DNA from: Hirudinaria manillensis
Lineage: Eukaryota; Annelida; Clitellata; Hirudinida; Hirudinidae
DNA length: 64,000 bases
NCBI GenBank assembly: GCA_034509925.1
Contig: CM067530.1
Location: forward strand, 2,697,001 to 2,761,000
Direction of reading: 5' to 3'
Positions 38,391-51,500 of the stretch are shown piece after piece; positions within the stretch are counted from its first letter, which is position 1; every line of letters begins with the position of its first letter. The position numbers and the translations under genes were made by a program. The notes beneath the pieces were generated by a model. That model was not told the origin of the DNA and did no database searches. It saw only the letters and a list, made by a program, of their open reading frames with translations.

Positions 38391-41300
38391 ATGGCGGATG
38401 ACGATTACTCCCCGGAAGATGCCGTCCGCATGTTTCCATCCAACCGCTTCAAGACCGAATCTCCTCTTAAATCCACGGCTTTTAAGACCGTCCCTTCGCT
38501 GAAGTTAGACCCCGATCGCGTCTATGCCATCATGAACCTCGATCAGTCAAAGCTTCCCCCAGTCCCGGATCCCGAGGATATACCCGTTGCCAGCGACAAC
38601 TCCTTCCTCCATCGTTTTCATCATCGCGACTTCAATCCGGCGAAAATCTTCCAGATGGACAGGAATTCGTCGGATTTCTTCTTCCCCAAAGAGAAGTGCT
38701 GGTACATATTCGACTCTGAGAGCGACCAATATCTGGTGCCGGCACTGCTCATCATTTTCGGACTCATCTCGCTCATCGGGAACGCTTTTGTTTTTGTCTC
38801 GTTCGTGTCGTCAAGGAGACTCAGAACGGGTGCGTTTTGCAACTGTTTTTGTTAGAATTTAGTTTTTTTTTTAACTTATAACAATTTTAAACTTCTAATA
38901 AATTACCTTAAAACAAAACATTTACACATTTTGCGCCCGCTTATAAGAAAAAAAAACTGCAGACCTTGTAGAAAGATATCAAGTTTCAAGGCGAACAAAT
39001 TGAATTTTTATTTTATCAAAACAGAACCACACGCACGCATGCGCTCTGATTTGTTTACTTTTTACGACGATAAATTAGCCGACTTTAAAAAAAAAATTAT
39101 TTTTTTTTTTAAAAATACACATCTGCCTTTTTCATCCAGGGCAAAACCTCATGCTGCTAAATATATCGTTCGCTGATGTCATCTACGTATTTTCCTTGGT
39201 ACCTGTCACTCTGCTGAGCTACGCCGTGGATGGCGGTTCTTCCGCATTTCAAATCCAGCCAACCACGTGTCGTAGCACCTATTACGTCATCTTCGTCACT
39301 GTCTACGTCACCATGTACACTCTGGTGGTGGCCTGCTTCTTCAGATTTTCATGTCTTTGGTGCAAGAGTAGGGACTCGAGGAAGGGAAATTCAAGGTTTC
39401 ACTTTTACAGTTTCGGTTATTTAAAGCTAAAAACGATCGAAAACATATTTGATTTAATTGTTTGATTTCATGCTTATACTTTAATTATTATCTTGATCGT
39501 AAACATGCTTAAATATTCAAATTAACTCCCTAATTAATTATTCACTGCTAAGGTCACTGACCCTATGCAACGCCGGCATTCTCTGCCTGGTGGTGTGGAT
39601 TGCATTCATCCTGTCACACGTCAGACTCCTCATCCAGTCATCGAACCATGACGGAAACCCGACCTATACTCAGTGGAAGTACTTCCTCTGCCACATGGAT
39701 GATGTTACTTGGGGAGGAGGAGATGGAAAACAGGCACCCTCGACTGAAGAGATGAAAACCCTTTGGGTAAATTTTTATGGCTCGATTTGCATAGTTATTT
39801 AAAGGGCGTGGTCAGTTATCGTGGGTATTAATGACCAACGATGACTCATTGTAATTATGCAATCAACAAGATGTAAATCGAATTCGCTCCAAAGCAAAGA
39901 ACACCGTCTGTTCACTTAAGTCTGCCCTAAAAAGCTGTTTAAAAATAGGCTTCAGTATCAAACGCGTCCATTCTTATCTATTTAAGTATTTAAATGAAAG
40001 GGTCACTTTTAATCACAGCCAATTAAAAACTCGAAAAACTTCAAATGAAAGCGTGGCTTCAACTCCGTGTATGGCGATGATAATGCTCCTTCCTTATCAT
40101 CGCCGTGTTATCTAATAAATAAGAAGCTCGATTTGGACTCTCGGCGTGAATTATGGGACCGTTATGATTAAGAAAGTCGCGGCCTGAATCCTACGCTCGT
40201 CTCAACTTGTATCGGGTTTCAAAAGGGCAGGCGAGGTAGGTACCCCGTTTTATGGAGTCTTACCAACATTAACAGCTGCAGGTGGGATCAATGAAAAGTA
40301 ACCTGGGATCTGTTGAGGTCGATGATGACGACGATGACGATGTCGATTCAATCAAGAAGCAGAACGATCATCAGCAATACCGGCTGGATGTATTCATCGG
40401 AATACTCTCACGTATCTCGGACATCTAATACAAACAAACGGAACCGATCTGCGAACAAGTTTTCACGGATCAACATCGCGGCACGGGCCACGTGGGAAAA
40501 ACTCCGAGGAGATCGGAGTCTCAGATTAGTCGAACGCCGACTTGCATGGAGTCTCCGGTGGCGCTTTCTTGTTTGTGAATTTATCTATGAAAAGGTCTAC
40601 GGGAATCTGGGTAGTGTTACCGGGAGAGAGAATGGAAGATTTCGAAGGAGCACCAATAGGAGACGCGGCTCGGATTATTGTGATGCGATACCTTCTCTGA
40701 CATTCGATGCCACGGTATTGTTGATGATGATGATGATGTCGGTGATGATGACGATCAACAATGAACCTAGAAAAGAATAGTTAGTAAAGGTAGCGTCCAA
40801 ACTTTATTAACGAAAATGTTAAGAGCTTACGCAGAGAATCTCTATAATGCTAGTTATATATTTTTGAGTAACGAATGAAACTTTCTAGTAACAACATTTA
40901 TAAACCCTGCAAAGGCTGCTATTCAAGGAGGGGATGTGGAAAATCCCCCCAAGGAGCATTGCCCTCTAGTGCAACAAGTGGAAAGGCATGACCTTGGCAA
41001 CTTATCAGAATTTATCCAATCTAATCTAATCTAATCTATACGGAGGCTCCAGGATCTCGAATATAGGAACACACGCAGACTGGAACACTTGTAAAATAAG
41101 CCCGGGGTGAAATAAGACTAAAAGAGGTTTAGCAGGAAGCACGTGGGAGAGCATTCGCCTTGTCCTGTTTAATTCCGAATCTAATTTTTCATCGTCGGCT
41201 TGAACGTCTTCAGAAATCTGGATTTTTTTTTCCTTCATTTTAAATTTCCACCGAGCGTCGAAGTAATCGGACACCTCACTGCGTAGCGGCTGCCTCGACA

Positions 41301-42156
41301 GTGGCCTCTTAATCTCGAGATATTTTGAGATGTTTCATTTTCTCTTTTCCAAATAATCTCGAAATGCCGGTGCCAACATCGAATGATTTTCTCGCATCGT
41401 CTTCACACTTTCGCGATCTGCAATTACAATTTATTACGTGCATAACATTCTCGGGTAATTAAAGCATAAAAATTGTGAACGTAAATAAGACATAATAACT
41501 CAGAGCGAACATAAAATAATTTTTTAATCTTCTCATTTAAGATCATATTCCTGACGTGTGCCTTCGTCGTACCGACGGTCGTCATACTGTTCTTCGCCGT
41601 TATCGTCTGGAGGAGCGGTCAGTCGGATCTTACGTCGTCCGTCACGGTGACCAATCACAGGGGTGGCATGACTCGCTCGCAGAGTCAAGCCCACCACTAC
41701 GAAACCATTCAGAACCTTGAAAACGATGCCAAACGAAAGAAAGAACTGACTATGGTTGTCGTCACGACCGCCCTCATCAGATTCCTCTGCTGGCTGCCGG
41801 TCCTCTGCATAGCCATGGTCATATCCTTCAATCCGCAAAAGACGAACCACGTCGGCACCTGTCAAGAGGGCTCAAGTCTCAGAAGGGCCGAACTGTTTGG
41901 CGTCTGCATGACCATACTGGCCACTTGTAGTACCGCCTTCGTCTACTGCGGATTGGTCGAGGATTTCAAGCAGAGGGCCTGGTCTTGCCTCGGAGGAAGA
42001 AGGAGGGGCAAGCACCCCCACAATAGGGTTAACATCGGAACGGTCCTCGGCAACAACGCAACGCTCACCCTGAACGGGGTCAAGATGGCCGAGATGAACG
42101 AGACCATAATGTCCATCATAACCGACAGTTCGAATCACATCAATTACGCGGGATAA
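38391..42156 (+). CDS. Class A GPCR, neuropeptide-receptor-like, with altered DRY and NPxxY motifs
   Basis: Four phase-joined exons, 38391-38829, 39140-39395, 39553-39766, 41542-42156; 507 residues. A long N-terminal ectodomain of about 110 residues precedes TM1 (LVPALLIIFGLISLIGNAFV, with the conserved GN). TM2 is NLMLLNISFADVIYVFSLVP; a TM3 Cys follows in TTCRSTYY; TM4 is CLVVWIAFIL; TM5 is TCAFVVPTVVILFFAVIVW; TM6 is ALIRFLCWLPVLCIAMVI with CWLP; TM7 is ILATCSTAFVYCGLVEDF. The TM3 end reads FRF where DRY is expected, and the TM7 end reads STAFVY where NPxxY is expected. Exon boundaries and TM pattern suggest a peptide receptor of the galanin/allatostatin-A kind, but the ligand class is a guess. 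The tail is short with a basic patch GGRRRGK. Confidence 0.85.
40915..41040. repeat. SINE-like fragment with (TCTAA)n tail in a GPCR intron
   Basis: A moderately GC-rich stretch inside the AT-rich intron (GGAGGGGATGTGGAAAATCC through TTGCCCTCTAGTGCAACAAG) ends in four ATCTA repeats at 41019-41038. A pentamer tail after a short noncoding body is typical of some SINEs. No A/B-box promoter was identified with confidence. Confidence 0.3.
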
Positions 42157-45100
42157 CGATTGTGATGACGACGACGATGATGATAGCGGTCTCGGGATGA
42201 TGATAATGATGACGATGACGAAGATGATGCAAGGGGCAGTTTATTGCAGGTTAAGACATGTTCCTCTGGCAATATCTTTAAGTTTCTCGTAATTTAAGAC
42301 CAAAGTAGGCCCTGTTTTGCACCGAACTCGTGTACCTAGAGCGCTTCAATTCCTAGCGATCACGAGAGAGGAATGGCTGAAAGAAATATCGCTGGAAGAA
42401 TGAGTTAATTCAGATAGTGCTATCTGTACATAGTACAACACTGTTCAGCTTACAATCCCGCTACTTCTGTCGATGTGTTATTGTATGCCCAATGTTAGAT
42501 AGATTATCTTGATTTTACCGACGACGGTGACAACTGTGGTGGTGATGACGACGACGAAAAACTGGACACCTTGATCGGAACAAATTGCCAGGCATTGTTT
42601 AATTTTTTTACCTTATTCGGAGTAATTTGTTGAGTAATAAGAATTTTAAAATTTGTTACTCTAAAATATGTTCTCAATCAAAATGAGTTTTCATAAATGA
42701 CGGTTCTTTACCCAAAAGCTGGTTTGCCAGCTCTTCGAAAATTACACCAAACGAAATTGAAAAAAAAACACAACAACAAATATGAGAAATATTTATTCAA
42801 TGTGTTAGACATAAGGACGGCAGTCTAAAACATCACAAAGACGACACCTTCGCTTTTTCCTAACCATCCAAGTCCATGTCAGACATCTTGACCCAATAAT
42901 TACCGAGGAGAAAACAATTTGCACGGAACAGGGTCGAATTCTCAACGGAGTCCTCGACTTCTCGGACCTTTCTCGTGAGCCGGCGAATCGTATTTCTGTT
43001 TACAAAATGGCCGTTTAGCGGATCATTAAATTTTAATTCGATAAACTTTGGAAATTCTTTTGTTTTTTTTAAATTATTTTACGAATAAAATAAGTATTTT
43101 AAATCAATTAACTGATTTGATAAAATTATTTTCGCTTAGAAAGTGATTTCCAAGTAAAAAGTGAAATTAATTTTATTGGAATTGGGTCGAGACTGCGATA
43201 TCCATCAAACTAAGATTGTTAGCAGCTGAGTAATACGTGGTCATAAATTACCTTTACGTTCTCATGCCCTGATCTGTGCCTGTACACCTTCGTACTCCTC
43301 CTTATGCCTGGATCATAGTGAAGTTGACTCCATATGTTCAATAATGTGGCCATACAGGAGGCCGCTCATTCTCAGAGTGTTGTTCTTTGCTTAAATTTTC
43401 TATAAAAAAACATTATAAACTGCAAATTGTTTGAAGGAACAATTGAAAATGGATGAGTAAAATGATATGTGTTGTTAAGTAGCTGGAATTCGCTATCTTC
43501 ATTTGTGAGATTACTTGACCTGAATTATTTGTAATTAGATTTCATTAAATTAATTGATTAACTAAACTTGATCTCGGTTGAAATAAATCAAAAACTACCC
43601 TAATTGGAATCAATTAAGATGGTCGTTAATGGTGTGAACTGACGATAAAAATGATGGACGGACGGGACAAAAGCACCGAAGGAAAGGCATAAATCCCGAC
43701 CGACTTCTTAATATCCAGTGACGTCCATCCATTCGCCATAAAGTCACCATCTCACCTCCAACGGTACGGATTTCATCGTGGCACACTTCTTAACATCAGC
43801 GTGAGATAACTTTGACAGGGGAGGGGATGATTTACGGCCCTTCCAAAGTTCTCAAAATGTCAAAACTGTCGCTACCTTTACTGTAACCGGAGTCTTGTGT
43901 TTTTGTCACGTGTCTCTCAATTGGTTACCATGGTGATGTAACGTTGGTGCCGATAGGAAAAATGAATTATATGGCCCACGATCTTAAAATAGATATTAAC
44001 TACATTATAAGGCTTATTTATTTAATTGTTTATTAATATTATTACAAAGTTTGAGGAAAAGCCTCTCAAGGAGTTAAGAAATTAAGCTATTTATTAAAGC
44101 GTTAAACAATAGATTGTGGAACGCATGTTCAAATTGCGAGAAATTTCTATTCCAGAACTCAAAAATAGGCTTAATTTTGACTCCATTCACTTTTTATTTT
44201 GATTTTTTAAAATTTCACAAAATAAATGCTATCAAGCTATTACTTCAAATGCAGAAAATAATGATAAAGACAAGAAGGTGAGTCTTCCGAACTCGTGGAA
44301 TATTCCTGATTTGTTTTAAATCCGACGAAGAGAAAAATATTTGATGTGACGTGTCTGAGTATTTGGCATTTATTCAAACTGCGGGAGGCATCCATCACTG
44401 TTGCCGTGGTAACCTTTCCAGATGATTATGAAACTTCTAGTCGGATGGGTGGAGTGAGATAAGAAAAAAAATCCTGGAGTGACTTTTCAAGAGACTTGGA
44501 GACTTGGTATTTCGTATCACCTTCAATCACCTTCAATCAATTTTCAATCAAGAGTAAAAGGTATATTAAGCCATATTCACGATTTACAAAATAGTTTGTT
44601 TTGCCATTTTGAAATGAAATAAATTCGGATAAAATAATCAGGATTAATTGTGAATCTTCAGGATTATTATAATCCATCCAAATGACTTTCATCTTTTCCA
44701 AACTACCGTTAGATATTAAAACAAATATAAATAACATTTGGAAAAAAAACCCCACCTAATTACCAGTAGCATCGACACGGTTGACCTCTTCAAGTGCAAC
44801 AGTTTCGGCTAATTTCGTCATTGGAGTGGTGAACAGAAAGATACTTGATGTTTCTGCTTTCTGAATCCAAGTTTCATCTTCAGACACGTAACGAACCACT
44901 CGAAAATAATTCTCGTCTTGTTTTGCTTTACTTTTCGTTTTTAAGAACACGTTCGTTGCAGTCGATTTTTTATTATTTAGTTTCAAATGTTAGTCTTTAT
45001 CTGTTTATTGTATAAGTATTTCGGAATTACCAGCATTGCCCGGTTTGAATTATATTATCATTATTTTCATTATTATGTTATATTATAACGTAAAGGTAAA

Positions 45101-45593
45101 TAAAATTTATAAATTGGCAATTGTAAATATATGTAAAAGAGCATTTTTGCCGGTTAGTTGATAGGTGCGGCTAGTTGAACAGGCTGGGTTTAAATTACTT
45201 TTAACATGCTGTTTTTCTTTCTTTTTCACTCTAACAGTTATATAAAATATAAAAAATAATAATACATAAACTATTAGAAAATCTCCCGGAGATTTTAATG
45301 GTTTAACATGTCTGTCCACATGGCCGTTGACGTAACCCTTTCTAATAAAGAATGTTATTCGTTGAAGCATATTTGGTCAAATTATACATGAAAATCGGAA
45401 TGACTTGATTTCTCGACTTGAAAGAAGTCTTCTTGATGGTATTCATTGAAGCTACATATAACGAGTTGCTGGTATTTGTTCTACTAGACACTTCTCTTCC
45501 TTTAAGAAATTTATACCTAATTATTTAATCAATTATTAATTACTATGGACATATAGGATCGGCGCATTGGCTGTAATGTAATTTAATACCTAT
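42157..45593. other. Intergenic region between the GPCR and the RIIa-repeat gene
   Basis: The first 400 bp hold the GPCR 3'UTR with GAT/GAC microsatellites. Two minus-strand frames could be coding. The first, 44986-44756 (76 codons), contains ENYFRVVRYVSEDETW. The second, 45370-45107 (87 codons), starts MLQRITFFIRKGYVNG and has one membrane segment, FLIVYVLLFFIFYITV. Neither matches a family I know; they could be small genes or chance. No other features seen. Confidence 0.3.
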
Positions 45594-48500
45594 CTAATAT
45601 CCTGTGTGATATATATCGATTGGCGGGGTATCGGCTGCTGACCATTCCCCTTTCGACCTGGCAGAAGCCTTTTTGATAGCCTTGAAGCTGATGGTAGTAC
45701 TTGGAGACTTGCCGCTTTCCCTAACGACTGTGTGTTCGAAATAAGAAAGCTTTCCATAAATGACTATACGAGGTTTTGACCTATTTTTACCCTCACCATC
45801 ATTACATTTCTTCATAACAAAAATTGGTTATCACTCTGACGTCATTTATAGAATATCCCTACAATCAACACATAGAACAAGTTCTAGAGACTCACCTTTC
45901 CCATAGCTTAGGTCATATATATCTTTCGGCGGAGAATCGGTAGTTGACCACTCCGTTCTTGACTTGGAAGAGGTCCTTTGGACGTTCTTTTTGAAGATAG
46001 GTGGACTAGACTTTACGCTTCCTCCAATTTCTAAATCATTCGAAATATGGAAGTAGTGATACATAGACATGTATTGGCTCTAAATGGTCACCTCTCTTAG
46101 GCCCTAGGTCATGTATATCTTTCGACGGATGTTCGGGTGCTGACCATTCCGTCCTGGGCGTGAAAGAAGTCTTTATGTTGTCCCCATCGACGCCAATAGG
46201 ACTATGCCTAGCTGGTGTTGGAGTTTTGTTCGACTTGACGCTTTCGCTTTTTTCTGTATCGTTCGAAACAAGAATGACCTTGTAAATATTACTTAGATAT
46301 ATATACATATATATAATTATTTTATATAATACATATTTATAATTCTCATATATTTATACATTTATATAATAATTTACCTTTTTCATAGTCTGGGTGATAC
46401 AAATCAATCGGTGGAGGATCAATGTTCGACAATTCCAACACCGGAGAAGCTCTATCACCAGCTATGTTTAAATTCATATTTTTATTGAGCAAATAAAATC
46501 AAAATAGCAAAATGATAATTGTTCTGCTTATAGCATATAATGAAAGTTTTTTGGACTTTCTCCTTGAAGCTCATGCGGCTATGCCTAATAGACGACTTGC
46601 CGCTTCCATTTCTGAATCGTTCGAAATAAGAAAGTACAGTAATAATAAGATGTTACATTACACATACAATAAGAAAGTACTGTAGTTCTATACAGACAAA
46701 AATTGGCTCTAAATGGTCACCTTCCTCACAGCCCGGGTCATATATATCGTTTGGCGGAAGATCTCCAGTAGGACCATAGCCTGGGTGATACAGATCAATC
46801 GGCGAAGGATCAATGGTCGACAATTCCAGCACCGGAGAAGCTCTATCACCAGCTATGTTTAAATTCATATTTTTATTGAGCAAATAAAATTATAGCAAAT
46901 TGATAATTGTTCTTCTGCTTTTAGCAGATAATGAAAGTCTTTTGGACTCGAAACTCATGCGGATATGCTTAGTGGACGACTTCCGCTTCCATTTCTGAAT
47001 CGTCCGAAATAAGAAAGTAGTTCTACATAGACAAACATTGGCTCTAAATGGTCACCTTCCTCACAGCCCGGGTCATATATATCTTTTGGCGGAAGATCTC
47101 CAGTAGGACCATAGCCTGGGTGATACAGATCGATCGGCGGAGGATCAATGGTCGACAATTCCATAACAGGGGAAACTCTGTCAACTACAACGTTTAAATT
47201 CATATTTTTATTAACCAATTCATAGAAAGAGGTCATAACAAAGTGATAATCATTCTTTGAATTAGCCTAAACAACTAGAACCACGTACTTCCTGTTTCGA
47301 TTTCATCTTCGTAACCTGTGTGACACACGTCAATGGGTGGAGAATCTATCTTAGACTCTTCCTGGACCGACGTGGCTTCGTCGCCACCCGATGTACACGG
47401 AACTATAAATTCATGACTGGGTGGAGCGTCGATCTTGGATTCTTCCATCATTGGCATGGCTACATCAATATCCGATAAACATTCACCTATAAATAAAGAA
47501 TAACATGGTTTTCAAATGGTCTTTTAACGTGAATTTCCTCTCGGAAAATCATACCTCCCAGTTTTATCCCCTTATCAATGAAGTACGAGCGCAATTCTGG
47601 CCCGAAGGAAACCGTGATACATGGCTTAACAAATTCTCTTTCAAATTCCTCTTCTTCTTCTTCTTCTTCTTCTTCTGCTTCATAGCATACCGATGCTAAA
47701 AATTACAGGTTAAAAGTGTTAAGTGACTTGTTTTATTCGTATGAGATTCAATTCACTGTATCTTTTAAAAGTGCAAATCTTAATGGACCCCTTCGATGTA
47801 ATCTCAAACATTGGATTAATTGAATTTGAATTTAATTCTTAATATTCGTATAATAAATCAATTAGCCCAAGCAATCTAAGTGAACCTAAAGATAAAATTG
47901 CATTCCTGACATGAGAATAAATAATGTTGGATCCCTGACATTAATTAATTAATTAAATAATTAATTAATTAAGTTTAGTTAATATTCAGAATCTTTTATT
48001 TCAAAGTCGTATCTAGCGATTCGAGTCATTAGGCAGTTCCGTCGGGACAAGCAATCGACCAAATCGTCCAGCCGTATTTGCCATTAGTTAAATCCAATAA
48101 AGATATCCTTACGTTAATTAATTCATCAGACCCCGGGTTACAACATTGGTGTCAGGAGTGGGATTTAACGTCGTAAAAGGGATATCGATTCACTAGAGGT
48201 AAAAGACAGCGAGACAGAGTTTTAAACGACAGAAATGGGACCTAAAATACTGGACGATTTGCGCGTTCCCGATTTGAGACGAGAACTAAGGAATCGAGGC
48301 CTGGATGCAACTGGCCTAAAAGCCGAACTGCAAGGACGGCTCGAGGAATGGCTTTTGGAAAATAATCACGATCCGTCGGAGTATGAATTTGGGGTTCACA
48401 AAGATTGGGAAGCCATGATTTGCAGCATTGATGCTTTGCGGTCAGATATGACCTGCGGCTTGGATACTTTGCGATCAGACAATAATGTTTTACGGTCAGA

Positions 48501-51500
48501 TATGACTTGCGGCTTGGATGCTTTGCGGTCAGACAACAATGTTTTACGGTCAGATATGACTTGCGGCTTGAATGCTTTGCGGTCAGATATGAAATGTGAC
48601 ATTGATACTCTGCGGTCGGATATGCAATCCAACAATGATATTTTGCGGTCAGATGTGAAATCCGATATAGCCAACTTCCAGATATCCATGGATGTCCTAC
48701 GGGAAGAGGTAAAAACTGACGTAGCCAACCTCATATCACACACGGAACAGGAGATGGCCGACTTAAGAAAACAGGTCAGAGCAGAAATAGATGCACTAAA
48801 AGAAGAACAGAGAAAAGAAAGAGAGAAATTTAAAAAGTACAACGAACCGAAATTAGAAACGTGCGTAAGAGAGAAAACGGTAAAACCACCACTGTTCGAT
48901 GGACAAGGGCCATGGGCCGTGTTTAGACATCAGTTTGAAACTGCCGCCGTAAGTAACAGATGGACTGAGGAAGAAAAGGCAACAGAGCTGATTATGGTAC
49001 TGCGAGGGAGAGCAGCCGAGCTTTTACAAACAATGTTACATTGTAAAGCCTATTCCGAAATAGCAGAAGCAATGGAAAGAAGATTTGGGAATGGCCACAT
49101 GCTGGAAGTACATAAAAACGAATTAAAAAACCGTACGCAAAAACAGGGCGAATCACTCCAAGAATTAGAGGCTGATGTCAGAAGGCTCGCATACTTAGCC
49201 CATCCAGGACAGTCAACAGATTTCATTGAAAACATTGTAACTGACGCCTTCGTTGATGGAATAAGGGATGCGGAAACCAAAATGGCACTAAAAATTCATG
49301 GAATAAAGGCCAGCCATGAAGCATTGGCGTTTGCAATCTCCATAGAAGCGGCAAGAGCCTCAATCCAAAAAAGCTTGAATGTAAAGAAAATTGAAGCTCA
49401 GGAAAACAGAGGCAAGGAGAAAGATAAAGATAATGACAAAGACAGAGAGATGATTAAAAAAATAGCCCGACAAATCAATGACTTCAGCAAGCCCCCAAGA
49501 AACTTAAGATTCCAGGAAATAGATAGAAGACCAAGGTGCTTCAGGTGTAACAAGCCAGGCCATTTAGCCCGAGAATGTAGAACGACCTTCTCCAAAAAAC
49601 AGCAGTACTGGAGAGAGCCCTATAAATCAGAAAAACCTGAAGCTTCTGATTTTAAGGGGCAAAGATCGTTTCAGCAAACTCGAAATGCCCCACTCGTCTT
49701 TCACGTTACGGCATTGGGAAAAGGATCATCACTAGAGGTTAAAGGAAAAATTGGAGGGAAGGAATATAATCTTGTAATAGACACAGGGGCATCTACATCT
49801 ATTGTCCAACCAAAGTTGGCAGGAAACAGTAAAGTAACGACCAACAACTACAAGCTAAAAACAGCCACCGGAGAATTAGTGCCAGTTCAAGGAACCACAA
49901 CTATTACAGTGGATTTAGGAGGCAAGTCATTCGAACAGGAATTTATGATAGCCAATATAACAGATGAATGTATACTGGGATTGGATTTCATGCGACGCTA
50001 TGGAATTTCCATTGACATGAAGGGCGGTACCCTTCAACAAGGAACGATGGAGATTCCTTTAAATTACGGGGGTACAGAAATTAAAGACACATTTGTAAAA
50101 GTATTGCAGGACGAGACCATCCCAGCACAGTCGGAAAGTTTAATTTGGGGCGGGCTAGAGGGCGACCACACAAAATTTGGTATAGGAGCAGTCGAAGATC
50201 AATCGGGCATTGGCCAAGGACTACTAATAGGACGAGCACTAGTCAGGCTAAACACCGGCAGAGTTCCACTGAGAGTAATGAATCTATCTGACCAGGAACA
50301 ACAGATCAAAGCAGGAACACCTGTCGCACTTTGCAGGAACCTAGAACGCATATTAACATTAGATGGAAGTGGAAATAAGCATATCAAAAAGGATACCATG
50401 CCTAAACCATTGATGGACAATCTCCTGAAAGACTTAAACAAAATCCTACAAAAAGAAGATTATCAACAAGCGGAAAAGCTGCTTAGCGAATTTCAGGATA
50501 TAATGGCTGAACAAGACAGCCCTTTGGGTAGAACTAACCTCGTGCAACATCAAATAAATACGGCCGGTGCTAAACCCATTCGACAAAACCCCCGTCCACT
50601 TCCTTTAGCTACAAGAGCAAACGCCAAGGAAATGATAAAAGAAATGCAAGACCAAGGGGTTATTGAACCGTCAAATAGCCCCTGGAGCTCACCAGTGGTA
50701 CTCGTTAAGAAGAAAGATGGATCACTTCGTTTTTGTGTCGACTATAGAAAGCTGAACGAAATGACACTTAAGGACAGCTACCCCTTACCTAGAATCGATG
50801 ATACTTTAGACACTCTCTCGGGATCAAAAATTTTTTCCACGTTAGATCTCAAAAGTGGTTACTGGCAAGTGGAGTTACATCCTGACGATAGAGAAAAAAC
50901 GGCCTTCTCGACAGGTGAAGGATTATGGCAATTCACTGTCATGCCGTTCGGGCTATGCAATGCCCCCGCGACGTTTGAAAGATTAATGGAACACATACTA
51001 AGGGGACTCAACTGGAAAGTATGCCTGGTATATTTGGATGACATAATTGTTGTCGGAAAAACATTTGGAGAACATTTAGACAACCTCCGAGAAGTGTTTA
51101 GTAGGATTAGAGAGGCAGGCATGAAACTGAGTCCAAAGAAATGCTCACTCTTTAAAAAAGAAGTCAAATACCTTGGCCATATCGTGTCTTCTGAAGGTGT
51201 TAGTACAGATCCAGATAAAGTCGAGGTAGTAAAAAATTGGCCTGTACCCAAAAATATCCAAGAACTTCAAAGCTTCTTAGGACTTTGTACCTATTACAGA
51301 CGATTTATTGCCAACTTTTCAAACATCGCAAAAAGCCTTCATGAGCTTACTATAAAAGGCAAGCCATTTATCTGGAACGACAGCTGTGAGAAAGCATTTG
51401 GTAATCTGAAAGAAGCTATGACAACGGCACCGATCCTGGCATATCCTATTCCCGGATTACCTTTTATCCTCGATACAGATGCCAGTAACTGTGGAATCGG

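Noticed and set aside
40313-40780. 155-codon plus-strand frame in the GPCR intron
   Set aside because: Basic, low-complexity composition, no domain, flanked by intron sequence; likely chance.
47640-47680. (TTC)n tract as an independent microsatellite
   Set aside because: It lies inside an exon on the minus strand and codes for the Glu run of the RIIa-repeat protein.
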